NCBI GenBank assembly: GCA_021299185.1
Contig: JAJTHZ010000017.1
Span: 1-36,104 of the forward strand
Reading direction: 5' to 3'
Length of the DNA stretch: 36,104 nucleotides
From: Lysobacteraceae bacterium
GTDB taxonomy: Bacteria > Pseudomonadota > Gammaproteobacteria > Xanthomonadales > Ahniellaceae
The position numbers and the translations under genes are program-made. The notes under the pieces were generated by a model. The model saw only the letters and a list, made by a program, of their open reading frames with translations. It was not told the origin of the DNA and did not search any database. Positions 24,634 through 32,882 of this stretch are shown here, piece after piece (position 1 is the stretch's first letter; each line of letters opens with the position of its first letter).

Positions 24634-25710
24634 ATGCCCGCGACCTGGATCGAACAACGCACGCTCGACGACCGCTTTCCGGTCCGCATCGCCATCGAGC
24701 AGGACGGCCGCGTGCTGTTCGCCTTCCGCGCCAAGGCCGCGTGGCCCGGTCCGGGCGCGCAGGTGTTCTGCCTGCGCGAGCGCGAGTTCGAGCCCGGCGA
24801 GCCGTTGGAGACCATCGAACGCGTGCCGGTGCGCCACCTCGCGCGGCTGGGCGCGAAGCTGTCGGTCACGCTCGACCGCGCGCAGCGCAAGCGCTGTGAG
24901 TTCCTGATCCTCACCAAGCCGTTGCGCGACGGCAGCGGCACCTACGAGCAGGTGTTCTTCCGCACCGAGGCCGCGGTGCGCGCGCACAGGAACGCCAAGC
25001 GCGCGGAACTGAGTCTGGCGCGCGAAGCCGTGCTCGACCTCGCCATCGACGCCGCCGAACGCTACCCGTGGTCGTTCCCGGGCGCCCGCGTGGTGCGCCG
25101 CAGGCTGCCGGTCGGCGACTACGCGCTGCTGCACGAAGACCGCGTGGTGGCGATCGCCGAGCGCAAGACGCTGGACAACCTGCTGCGCGACCTCTCGCAA
25201 TGGAAGGGCCTGCAGCAGCACCTGGCGGAGCTGTCGGCCTGGCCGCACGCGGCGGTGGTGATCGAAGCGCAGTACGGCGACCTGGGCGATCCGGCGAAGA
25301 TCGGCGCCTGGCCCGCCGCGCATCTGCTGCGCGTGGTGGCGGAGGCCAACGCGCTGTTCCCCAGGCTGCCGCTGGTGTTCGCCGGCAACCGCAAGCTCGC
25401 CAACGTCTGGACCCAGCGCTGGTTCGCCGCGGTGGCGGCGCGACTTACGCAGCCGGTGCCGGATGCGGTGCGGGAGTCCGTCGCGCGGTTCGAACCGGAC
25501 CCCGGCGCGGCCGGGCTGGACGAGCGCATCCGCCTCGCCGCATTGCACGAACTGCCGGCGGCGTTCCCCGTGGCCGCGCTGCGGCGCCTGGTGCCGGACG
25601 CCGCGCCAGCGCGGATCAAGCGCGTGCTCGACCTGTTGCGTCGCGAGGGTCGCTTCGCGACGGAGGGCCATGGCCGGGGCGTGCGCTGGCTGCGCCGTGG
25701 GCCGGGGTGA
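24634..25710 (+). CDS. ERCC4-type nuclease domain protein
   Basis: A 358-residue protein whose middle carries an ERCC4/XPF-like nuclease core. RRRLPVGDYALL (about 155-166, with G161-D162-Y163) is followed by the catalytic E176-R177-K178 in AERKTLDNLLRDL, then by a strand AAVVIEAQYGDL. This is the restriction-endonuclease-like GDX(n)ERKX3D motif. The C-terminal 100 residues look like a helical DNA-binding region with repeated LRRLVPD/LLRREGRF segments. The N-terminal part is unassigned. It is probably a structure-specific DNA nuclease or repair factor. It stands alone, without a helicase partner in the window. ATG 24634 is used; no strong ribosome site is visible. Confidence 0.8.
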   Translation: MPATWIEQRTLDDRFPVRIAIEQDGRVLFAFRAKAAWPGPGAQVFCLREREFEPGEPLETIERVPVRHLARLGAKLSVTLDRAQRKRCEFLILTKPLRDGSGTYEQVFFRTEAAVRAHRNAKRAELSLAREAVLDLAIDAAERYPWSFPGARVVRRRLPVGDYALLHEDRVVAIAERKTLDNLLRDLSQWKGLQQHLAELSAWPHAAVVIEAQYGDLGDPAKIGAWPAAHLLRVVAEANALFPRLPLVFAGNRKLANVWTQRWFAAVAARLTQPVPDAVRESVARFEPDPGAAGLDERIRLAALHELPAAFPVAALRRLVPDAAPARIKRVLDLLRREGRFATEGHGRGVRWLRRGPG

Positions 25711-25794
25711 GCGCGGTCCCGGCGTCAACCGACGCGGCATCTGCGCGTTGCGTGCGGTGACGTCCGTTCGGGCGGCCGGAGGACCGCGACGCCG

Positions 25795-26907
25795 ATGACC
25801 GCTTCGTTCGCCCCCCAGAACCTGCTGTTGCTGGCCGCGACCCTTTCGTCGGCGAGTGCCTGGGCGCAGGCCCCCTGCCCCTTCGCCGCCACCCAGCAGC
25901 GCTTCACGCAACTGCTGCAGGCGCAGAACCTGCCCGGCGGCGCGCTGCTGATCGGTGATCGGCAGGGCATCCTGCTGGAGCGCTACTACGGCACCTACAC
26001 CGCGCAGACCGTGGTGCCGATCGCATCGGGCAGCAAGCTGGTGTCGGGCGTTCGCATCCTGCAGTTGATCGACCAGGGCGTGATCGACGCCACCGCCCCG
26101 GTGTCGAGCGTGCTGCCGCAGTTCACTGGCGAAAAGGGCACGATGAACGTGCGGCAGATGTTCTCGCACACCGCGGGCTACGGCGACGACTCGGGGGATC
26201 CGCTGGTGTTCGACCGCACGATCACGCTGGCGCAGGCGGCGGACGAGATCGCCTGCTGCCGCCCGCTGCCCACGGGTTACACCGTTGGCGGGCAGTTTTC
26301 GTACGGCGGCGTGTCGATGCACATCGCCGGCCGCATGGCCGAGGTCGCCACCGGCAGCGACTGGCAGGCCGGCTGGCAGGCGCAGTTGGGCGCGCCGCTC
26401 GGCATCACCAGCATCGACTGGCAGGCGTTCGGGCCGACCACCAATTACTCGATCGCGGGCGGCGCGCGCAGCAGCCTGCGCGATGCGGGACGCTTGTTGC
26501 ACCTGCTGGCCAACGACGGGCGCTCCAACAATCGCCGCCTGCTCTCGCTTGGCGCGGCCGATGTCCTGCTCGTCGACCGCGCGGCCGGGCTACCGGTGGC
26601 GAGCGCGCCGCCCAACGTGTCGGCGCCGGTGCGCTACGGCCTCGGCGCCTGGATCGACGGCCTCGGCGGTCCCGACCGCCCGCGCTTCGTGCACAGCCTC
26701 GGCGCCTTCGGCTTCATGCCGTGGGTCGACTTCGAACGGCGCGTGTTCGGCGTGTTCATGATCCGCGGTTTCGGCGCGATCAACAGTGCGGCGATCCCGG
26801 CCTACCGCGAGATGCTGGCCGCGATCGACGCCGAACTCGCGACCGGCACCTGCGGCTGGGAGCAGCGCTTCGACGAGGTGTTCGTCGACGATCTCGAGGC
26901 GCGTTGA
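25795..26907 (+). CDS. Secreted beta-lactamase-fold serine hydrolase
   Basis: A 370-residue exported protein: signal peptide to about residue 23 (ASAWAQA), then a class C beta-lactamase-like domain. S78-G-S-K81 is the catalytic SxxK. The usual Y-x-N is Y170-G-G172 and the usual HGG is H300-S-L-G303, so the second and third motifs are altered. This suggests an esterase or transacylase rather than a lactamase. The nearest relative in the window, the hydrolase at 14079, has the canonical motifs and a membrane domain, so this is not a recent duplicate. GGAGG at 25778-25782 is 12 bases before ATG 25795, rather far. It converges with the oxidoreductase gene across a gap holding two repeats. Confidence 0.85.
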   Translation: MTASFAPQNLLLLAATLSSASAWAQAPCPFAATQQRFTQLLQAQNLPGGALLIGDRQGILLERYYGTYTAQTVVPIASGSKLVSGVRILQLIDQGVIDATAPVSSVLPQFTGEKGTMNVRQMFSHTAGYGDDSGDPLVFDRTITLAQAADEIACCRPLPTGYTVGGQFSYGGVSMHIAGRMAEVATGSDWQAGWQAQLGAPLGITSIDWQAFGPTTNYSIAGGARSSLRDAGRLLHLLANDGRSNNRRLLSLGAADVLLVDRAAGLPVASAPPNVSAPVRYGLGAWIDGLGGPDRPRFVHSLGAFGFMPWVDFERRVFGVFMIRGFGAINSAAIPAYREMLAAIDAELATGTCGWEQRFDEVFVDDLEAR

Positions 26908-26923
26908 CGCGACCCGACCGGGA

Positions 26924-26999
26924 TGTGGGAGCGGCGCGCGCGCCGCGAGCTTTTCGGACCCGCCTCACGCGCCATCGCGCTGCACGCAGCGCTCCTACA
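26924..26999. repeat. REPIN-like repeat, copy 1
   Basis: A 76-base element starting TGTGGGAGCG and ending CGCTCCTACA; the ends are inverted copies with a single mismatch. Inside is a GC hairpin (GCGGCG...CGCCGC) followed by GCCATCGCGCTGC. A second copy lies 55 bases downstream. Such paired REP sequences spread through Xanthomonadales intergenic regions, probably mobilised by RAYT transposases. Confidence 0.75.
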
Positions 27000-27054
27000 A
27001 CCGCAGGCCCGGCGCCGCCGATGAACCCGCGCAGGCCCCCTGGCCTGTGGGCGT

Positions 27055-27131
27055 TGTGGGAGCGGCGCGTGCGCCGCGAGCCTTTCGAGCCTTGCGGCAA
27101 GTGCCATCGCGCTGCGTGCAGCGCTCCTACA
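27055..27131. repeat. REPIN-like repeat, copy 2
   Basis: A 77-base second copy in the same orientation, with the same TGTGGGAGCG and CGCTCCTACA ends and central hairpin. It differs by scattered substitutions from copy 1, so it is an old or independent insertion rather than a very recent duplication. With copy 1 it fills most of the 278-base gap between two convergent genes. Confidence 0.75.
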
Positions 27132-27185
27132 CCCGCTCGCACCGCCCGGGTGTCCAACAAGCGTGTGGACGCGTCGCGCGTCCGA

Positions 27186-30100
27186 TCACGCCGCCGCGCG
27201 CGTCGCCTGCGGGTGGCGGAAGCGCGAAAGGAGGTTGTTCCACTGCTCGCGCGCGACCTTTTCGTGCTGCTCCTTGACGTGGCCATAGCCGCGGATGTGT
27301 TCGGGCACGGACGCGATCTCGGCCGCCAGCGCGACGTTTTCGCGCGTCAGGCCGGCGATCAGTTCCTCGACCGCCGCGACGTAGTCGGCGATCCACTGCC
27401 GCTCCATGCGCCGCTCGGCCGTGCGGCCGAACACGTCGAGCGCGCCGCCGCGCAGGAACTTCAACTTGGCGAGCACCCGGAACGCATGGCGGATCCACGG
27501 GCCGTACTCGGCCTTGGTCAGGTGGCCGTCGGCGTCCTTCTTCGCCAGCAGCGGCGGGGCGAGGTTGAAGTGCACCTTGTAGTCGCCGTCGAAGGTGCGC
27601 GCGATCTCGTCCCAGAACCCGGGCTGCGAATACAGGCGCGCGACCTCGTACTCGTCCTTGTAGGCCATCAGCTTGAAGGCGTAGCGGGCGACCGCCTCGG
27701 CGAGCTTCGTGCTGCCGGGGACCTTCGCCGATTCCGCGGCGCGCACCCTGGCCACCAGGTCGGCGTAGCGCCTGGCGTAGGCTGCGTCCTGGTAGTCGGT
27801 GAGGAAGGCGACGCGACGCGCGATGACCTCGTCCAGGCTGCGCGAGATCGCGCGGTCGTCGAGCACGGTGGCGTCGATCGTCTTCGGGTCGGCCTTGAGG
27901 CCTGCCGCGCGGCGCACGAAGTCGACGTCGTGCGCGGCGTAGCGGCCCCAGCCGAAGGCCTTCAGGTTCATCTGCACCGCGGCGCCGTTCAATTCGATCG
28001 CACGCTCGATCGCTTCCAGCGACACCGGCACCAGGCCCTTCTGCCAGGCGTAGCCGAGCATGAACAAATTGGTCGCGATCGAATCGCCGAGCAGCGCGGT
28101 GGCGAGATCGGTGGCCTCGATCATCTCCGGCGCGACGCCGCCCGAACCCTGCCGCACCGCCTCGATGATCTGTGCGGCGGGGAACTTGAGGTCGGCGTTG
28201 CGGGTGAAGGTGCCCGGCATCGCCTCGTAGGTGTTGAGCACCACCTTGGCGCGCCCGGCGCGGATCTTCGACAGCGCCCAGTAGTCGTTGACCACCACCA
28301 TGTCGGCGCCGAGCACCAGGTCGGCCTCGCCGGCGGCGATGCGCACGGCGTGGATGTCCTTCGGCTCCTTCGCGATGCGCACGTGGGTGGTGACCGCACC
28401 GCCCTTCTGCGCGAGCCCGGTCTGGTCGAGCACGGAGGCGCCCTTGTGCTCGAGGTGCGCGGCCATGCCGAGCAGCGCGCCGATGGTCACCACGCCGGTG
28501 CCGCCGATGCCGGTGACGAGGATGTTGTACGGCTGGTCGAGCGCCGGCAGCACCGGCATCGGGAGTTTCGAGAAGTCCGCTTCGCCGCTGCCCTTGTTCT
28601 TGCGCAGCGCGCCGCCGTGGATGGTCACGAACGACGGGCAGAAGCCCTTCACGCAGGAGAAGTCCTTGTTGCAGGAACTCTGGTCGATCGCGCGCTTGCG
28701 GCCGAACTCGGTCTCCAGCGGCAGCACCGACACGCAGTTGGACTTGACCCCGCAGTCGCCGCAACCCTCGCAGACCAGCGAGTTGATCATGGTGCGCTTG
28801 GGCGGATCGACCATCAGCTTGCGCTTGCGGCGGCGGCGCTTCTCGGCGGCGCAGGTCTGGTCGTAGACCAGCACGCTCACGCCCGGCACCTCGCGCAGGC
28901 GCTTCTGCACCGCGTCGAGCTCGTCGCGGTGGCCGAACTCCACGCCGTCCGGGAACAGCTCGTGGCGCGACCACTTCTCCGGCTCGTCGCTGAGCACGAT
29001 GATGGTCTTGACGCCTTCCGCGCGCACCTGGTGCGCGATGTCGGGCACGCTGAGCGTGCCGTCGACCGGCTGGCCACCGGTCATCGCCACCGCGTCGTTG
29101 TAGAGGATCTTGTAGGTGATGTTGACCTTGGCCGCGATCGCCTGCCGGATCGCCAGCGAGCCGGAGTGGAAGTAGGTGCCGTCGCCGAGATTCTGGAAGA
29201 CGTGCTTTTCCTGGGTGAACGGCGCCTGCCCGCACCAGGTCGCGCCTTCGCCGCCCATCTGGGTGAAGGTGTCGGTGCGACGGTCCATCCAGGTGACCAT
29301 GTAGTGGCAGCCGATGCCGCCGAGCGCGCGCGAGCCTTCCGGCACCACGGTCGAGGAGTTGTGCGGGCAGCCCGAGCAGTAGTGCGCGGGGCGCGCGAAA
29401 TTGGCGCGCGGCAGCGCGAGTTCGGCTTCCTTGGCGTGGATGAAGGCGATGCGGTCGCGAATCGCCTCGCTGGTGAAGAAGCGCGCCAGGCGCTTGGCGA
29501 TCACCAGCGCGATCATCGCCGGGGTGAGTTCGTGCGTGCTCGGAAGGATCCAGTTCCCTTCCTCGTCGAACTTGCCGACGATGCTGGGACGGCGCGCCTG
29601 GTCCCAGTTGTACATGTGCTCCTTCATCTGCGATTCGATGAAGGAGCGCTTCTCCTCGACCACGATGATGTCCTCGACGCCGCGCGCGAAGGCGCGGATG
29701 CCTTCCGGCTCCAGCGGCCAGGTCATACCGACCTTGTACACGCGGATGCCGATCTCTTCGCAGTCGCGGCGCGACAGGCCCAGGTCGTCGAGCGCCTGCA
29801 GCACGTCGAGGTAGCTCTTGCCGGTGGTGACGATGCCGAGTCGCGCCTTCGGCGAGTCGATCACGATCTTGTCGAGGTGGTTGGCGCGCGCGAAGGCGAT
29901 CGCGGCGTGCATGGCGTACTTGTGCAGCCGCATCTCCTGGTCGAGCGGCGGGTCCGGCCAGCGGATGTTGAGCCCGCCGGGCGGCAGCTCGAAGTCCTCC
30001 GGCATTGCGATGCGCAACTGGTGCGGGTTGACGTTGACCGAGGCCGAGGACTCCACCGTTTCGGCGATGGTCTTGAAGCCGACCCAGCGCCCGGTGAAGC

Positions 30101-30692
30101 GGCTCATCGCCCAGCCGAGGATCCCCATGTCGAGGATGTCCTGCACGCCCGCCGGATTGAGCACCGGCATCATCGCCGAGACGAACTCCTGCTCGCTGCC
30201 GTGCGGCAGGGTCGACGAGCGGCTCGCGTGGTCGTCGCCGGCCAGCACCAGCACGCCGCCGTGGCGCGACGTGCCTGCGGCGTTGCCGTGCTTGAACGCG
30301 TCGCCGCAGCGGTCCACGCCCGGGCCCTTGCCGTACCACATGGAGAACACGCCGTCGTACTTCGCGCCGGGGAACAGGTTGGCCTGCTGCGAGCCCCACA
30401 CCATGGTCGCGGCGAGGTCCTCGTTGAGGCCGGCGGTGAACTCGACGTTGTAGGCCTTGAGGTGCTTCTTCGCGCCCCACAGGGATTGATCGAGCCCGCC
30501 CAGCGGCGAGCCACGGTAGCCGGAGATGAACCCGCCGGTGTTCAGCCCCGCGGCCTTGTCGCGCAGCGCCTGCATGATCGGCAGGCGCACCAGGGCCTGG
30601 ATGCCGCTCAGGTAGATGCGGCCTTCCTGTCGCGTGTACTTGTCCTCGAGCGTGTAGTTGCGGTCGACCTGGGGCTGGATGATGGCGGCCAT
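27186..30692 (-). CDS. Indolepyruvate ferredoxin oxidoreductase, fused alpha-beta type
   Basis: A 1168-residue fused 2-oxoacid:ferredoxin oxidoreductase that decarboxylates aryl pyruvates (indolepyruvate and relatives) to acyl-CoA, reducing ferredoxin. Order of parts: N-terminal pyrimidine-binding domain (GYRGSPLGGLDQ near 50), transketolase-like middle, TPP/magnesium region (CSGCPHNSS and GGIGCHYM near 440-460), a cysteine-rich iron-sulphur insert (CEGCGDCGVKSNC near 640 and CNKDFSCVKGFC near 675), then the gamma/beta catalytic half (TGIGGTGVVTIGALL near 725) and a C-terminal DUF6537-like tail. Length matches the large fused proteobacterial form. ATG 30692 gives the conserved start; the open frame reaches back into vapC but there is no homology there. 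The gene follows the toxin gene by 47 bases on the same strand. Confidence 0.95.
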   Translation of the reverse strand: MAAIIQPQVDRNYTLEDKYTRQEGRIYLSGIQALVRLPIMQALRDKAAGLNTGGFISGYRGSPLGGLDQSLWGAKKHLKAYNVEFTAGLNEDLAATMVWGSQQANLFPGAKYDGVFSMWYGKGPGVDRCGDAFKHGNAAGTSRHGGVLVLAGDDHASRSSTLPHGSEQEFVSAMMPVLNPAGVQDILDMGILGWAMSRFTGRWVGFKTIAETVESSASVNVNPHQLRIAMPEDFELPPGGLNIRWPDPPLDQEMRLHKYAMHAAIAFARANHLDKIVIDSPKARLGIVTTGKSYLDVLQALDDLGLSRRDCEEIGIRVYKVGMTWPLEPEGIRAFARGVEDIIVVEEKRSFIESQMKEHMYNWDQARRPSIVGKFDEEGNWILPSTHELTPAMIALVIAKRLARFFTSEAIRDRIAFIHAKEAELALPRANFARPAHYCSGCPHNSSTVVPEGSRALGGIGCHYMVTWMDRRTDTFTQMGGEGATWCGQAPFTQEKHVFQNLGDGTYFHSGSLAIRQAIAAKVNITYKILYNDAVAMTGGQPVDGTLSVPDIAHQVRAEGVKTIIVLSDEPEKWSRHELFPDGVEFGHRDELDAVQKRLREVPGVSVLVYDQTCAAEKRRRRKRKLMVDPPKRTMINSLVCEGCGDCGVKSNCVSVLPLETEFGRKRAIDQSSCNKDFSCVKGFCPSFVTIHGGALRKNKGSGEADFSKLPMPVLPALDQPYNILVTGIGGTGVVTIGALLGMAAHLEHKGASVLDQTGLAQKGGAVTTHVRIAKEPKDIHAVRIAAGEADLVLGADMVVVNDYWALSKIRAGRAKVVLNTYEAMPGTFTRNADLKFPAAQIIEAVRQGSGGVAPEMIEATDLATALLGDSIATNLFMLGYAWQKGLVPVSLEAIERAIELNGAAVQMNLKAFGWGRYAAHDVDFVRRAAGLKADPKTIDATVLDDRAISRSLDEVIARRVAFLTDYQDAAYARRYADLVARVRAAESAKVPGSTKLAEAVARYAFKLMAYKDEYEVARLYSQPGFWDEIARTFDGDYKVHFNLAPPLLAKKDADGHLTKAEYGPWIRHAFRVLAKLKFLRGGALDVFGRTAERRMERQWIADYVAAVEELIAGLTRENVALAAEIASVPEHIRGYGHVKEQHEKVAREQWNNLLSRFRHPQATRAAA

Positions 30693-30739
30693 GGCGCGGA
30701 TTCCGTGCGACGGTTGCAGAAGGGGTGGATGCGCGGGGT

Positions 30740-31258
30740 TCAGGCCCCGCGCGCGGCGCGGCGCGCGGCCGCGGCGGCGCTGCGGCGCGGCGCCGGGTAG
30801 CGCGGTCGCGCCTCGGCGATGCGTGCCGGGTCGGTGAGCACCTCGACTCCGGCCTGGGCGCAGGCCGACAGCAGCTCGCGGTCCAGCGTCGCTAGCGGCA
30901 GGCCGCGCCGGCGCGCGCAGTCGAGATAGGCGTAGTCGTAGCTGGTCAGCCCCAACTCGAACGCCGCCACGGTGTAGTCGACCAGGCTCGGCTCGCCGGC
31001 GTCGTAGGCGATCGGGAACTGCGCGCCCTGCGAGACCAGGGCGCGGAACTGCGCCTCGTCGAGGCGGCCGCGGCGGCGTGCGGTCAGCGCGACGTTGGCG
31101 AACTCCACGCGCAGGATGCGCGGCGCGACCAGGGTCAGGGCCGGGCACTGCTCGCGCACGGCGGCGGCCAGCGGGCTTTGTTCGTCGGGCAGGAACACGC
31201 CGGCGACGATCGAGCAGTCGACCACGAAGGTCGTCGGCAGGCGCAGGGCGGCGGCCAT
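30740..31258 (-). CDS. VapC-type PIN-domain toxin
   Basis: A 172-residue PIN-domain ribonuclease, expected to cleave RNA as the toxin of a toxin-antitoxin pair. Acidic residues fit the family: D14 (FVVDCSIVAG), E52 (LRVEFANV), D108 (TSYDYAYLDCA) and D126 (ATLDREL). A basic Ala/Arg tail of about 30 residues (after 140) is longer than usual. ATG 31258 shares its A with the antitoxin stop (TGATG), showing tight coupling; a start at 31282 would lie inside the antitoxin gene. The cognate antitoxin is directly upstream. Confidence 0.9.
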   Translation of the reverse strand: MAAALRLPTTFVVDCSIVAGVFLPDEQSPLAAAVREQCPALTLVAPRILRVEFANVALTARRRGRLDEAQFRALVSQGAQFPIAYDAGEPSLVDYTVAAFELGLTSYDYAYLDCARRRGLPLATLDRELLSACAQAGVEVLTDPARIAEARPRYPAPRRSAAAAARRAARGA

Positions 31259-31509
31259 CAGCGGCGGCCTTCCTTGCGCCACTCGAGGATCTCGTCGACC
31301 GTGGTGCGCGACAGGCCGGAGGTGGCGCGCGTCTCCTTGATCTCGTCGATCAGCGCGCGCAGGCGCGCCTGTTCGTCGACCGCGCGCACCGGCACCAGCC
31401 GCGCCACCGGCTCGCCGTGGCGGGTGATGGTGACTTCCTCGCCGCGCTCGACCATGTCGAGCAGCTCGGACAGCTTGGTCTTCGCCTCGAAGGCGCCGAC
31501 GGTGGCCAT
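31258..31509 (-). CDS. Phd/YefM-type antitoxin
   Basis: An 83-residue antitoxin. The N-terminal MATVGAFEAKTKLSELLDMV and EVTITRHGEPVARLVPV form the Phd/YefM DNA-binding fold. The C-terminal part (about 50-83) is helical and charged and should wrap the PIN toxin. ATG 31509 is chosen because GGAGG lies 7 bases upstream and it begins the conserved domain; ATG 31542 would add 11 unrelated residues through the probable operator. It probably represses its own operon. The Phd-type antitoxin with a VapC-type toxin is a common hybrid pairing. Confidence 0.92.
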   Translation of the reverse strand: MATVGAFEAKTKLSELLDMVERGEEVTITRHGEPVARLVPVRAVDEQARLRALIDEIKETRATSGLSRTTVDEILEWRKEGRR

Positions 31510-31520
31510 GCCCAGCCCTC

Positions 31521-31546
31521 CAACTGGTTGACTAGTTGTCATGATA
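31521..31546 (-). promoter_or_regulatory. Promoter/operator region of the toxin-antitoxin operon
   Basis: A locally AT-rich stretch just before the antitoxin start. It contains CAAC-TG-GTTG (31521-31530) and TGAC-N5-GTCA (31529-31541), two short inverted repeats suited to autoregulation. TATCAT (minus strand, 31541-31546) could be the -10 box. No clear -35 is seen. Confidence 0.4.
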
Positions 31547-31625
31547 GCCGCGCCGCGTCGGCCCGGCCAGTGCGGCGCCGTTTTCGCTATCCTTCGCGGC
31601 CAATCGATCGATCAAGGACGATGCC

Positions 31626-32717
31626 ATGCGCGCGACCCTCCCCCTCGCCCTGTGCCTGCTGGCCTTGGCCGCGCCGGCGGCCGCCGACGATGCCCACCGG
31701 CAGTTGCTGCAGCAGTCGATCGCGCTGGAACGCATCGCGACGACGCCGGGGCAGCGCGCGAGCGATGCGATCCCCGCGGCGTGGCGCACCCAGGGTCGCA
31801 GCATCGCCAGCGACGCCGACCCCGTGCTGGCCGCCAAGGCGCGGCGGCTCGGGGCGTGGGCGGAAGCGCTTGCCAGTTCTCCTGGACCCGGCGCGCTGTC
31901 CGCGCCGCGTCCGGCGCCCGAAATGATGCAACTCTCCGGCGCCGCCGGCCGGTCCTGCGCGGCCGCGATCCCGCTGCCGGAAGGCCGCGCGCTGCGCGTG
32001 CGGGCCACGCCGGGCGAGGCGCTCTGGTTCCGCGTCGACGCCGGCGACGCACGTGCGCTCAACGTGGCCACCCACGGTTCGACGGTCGATCCGGCGCTGT
32101 CCGCATTCGAGGACTGCCGCGTCCTCGATCGCGCCCCGGCCAGCGCCAGCGACGACAACCTCGGCCTGCAGGCGGAGCTCACGCTGCTGCCGCGCAAACA
32201 GACGTTCTGGTTCGTGCGCGCCGACGTGCTGGCCGGCAGCGGCGACCTGGTACTGGCCGCGCAGCGCGCGATCGCGGTCACGGGCCGCGTGACGCGGCAG
32301 GCGGATGATTCGCCGCTTCGCGATATCCGCGTCACGGCCTGGCGCGTCGACAGCGCGTTTCCGACGTTCGCGGGCGAGGCAGTGACTAACGCCAACGGCG
32401 GATACGCGCTGAGTCTAGTCGGCGACGGTACGTTTGCTTTTCGGACTGCCGATGCCTTCTTCAACAGCTCTCCATCTGTGGTGCACCAGGCATTCGACGG
32501 CTTCCGGTGCAGCGATGGATCGTTCGGCGACCTGCAGAATTGCGGCACGGCGAACGCCAACTACACGCCGGTGTCCATTGCCGATCCGGGCGAACGCGTG
32601 ATCAACTTTGCGCTCGAACGGGCGGGTACGCTGACTGGTACCGTGACCTCGTCGCGCGGCGGACCGGTCGTGGACGCGAGGATGGTGCTGCACAATGCGA
32701 CCGGCGGCGAATTGTGA
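31626..32717 (+). CDS. N-terminal piece of the interrupted repeat protein
   Basis: A 363-residue open frame: signal peptide to about residue 21 (APAAADD), a helical stretch, a beta domain with two cysteines (SCAAAI; EDCRVLD) and a PPC-like feel, then one complete regulatory-like repeat starting VTGRVTRQADD near 219 and half of the next. An AAGGA lies 7-8 bases before ATG 31626. If translated alone, the product would lack the GFEP tail and end inside a domain, so a stable function is unlikely. Confidence 0.6.
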   Translation: MRATLPLALCLLALAAPAAADDAHRQLLQQSIALERIATTPGQRASDAIPAAWRTQGRSIASDADPVLAAKARRLGAWAEALASSPGPGALSAPRPAPEMMQLSGAAGRSCAAAIPLPEGRALRVRATPGEALWFRVDAGDARALNVATHGSTVDPALSAFEDCRVLDRAPASASDDNLGLQAELTLLPRKQTFWFVRADVLAGSGDLVLAAQRAIAVTGRVTRQADDSPLRDIRVTAWRVDSAFPTFAGEAVTNANGGYALSLVGDGTFAFRTADAFFNSSPSVVHQAFDGFRCSDGSFGDLQNCGTANANYTPVSIADPGERVINFALERAGTLTGTVTSSRGGPVVDARMVLHNATGGEL

Positions 32718-32882
32718 TCGACGCAGACCGATTCACTGGGCCGCTATCGGTTCGAGAACGTACCGCTCACGCCGTTTCTGATCAGCGCTTTCGCAATCGA
32801 CCACGCGCGCACGCTGCATGCGAGCCTCGAATGCCCTCCGAACCCATTCTTCATCGTCTGTCCATGGTCGTCTGGGGCTTCA

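Noticed and set aside
26721..30800. A plus-strand frame of 1359 codons opposite the indolepyruvate oxidoreductase
   Set aside because: It mirrors the codon bias of the true gene. It shows no domain and has a His/Arg/Val-rich composition.
32715..32717. Selenocysteine at the in-frame TGA
   Set aside because: No redox motif, no plausible hairpin directly after the codon, and the protein is a structural repeat protein.
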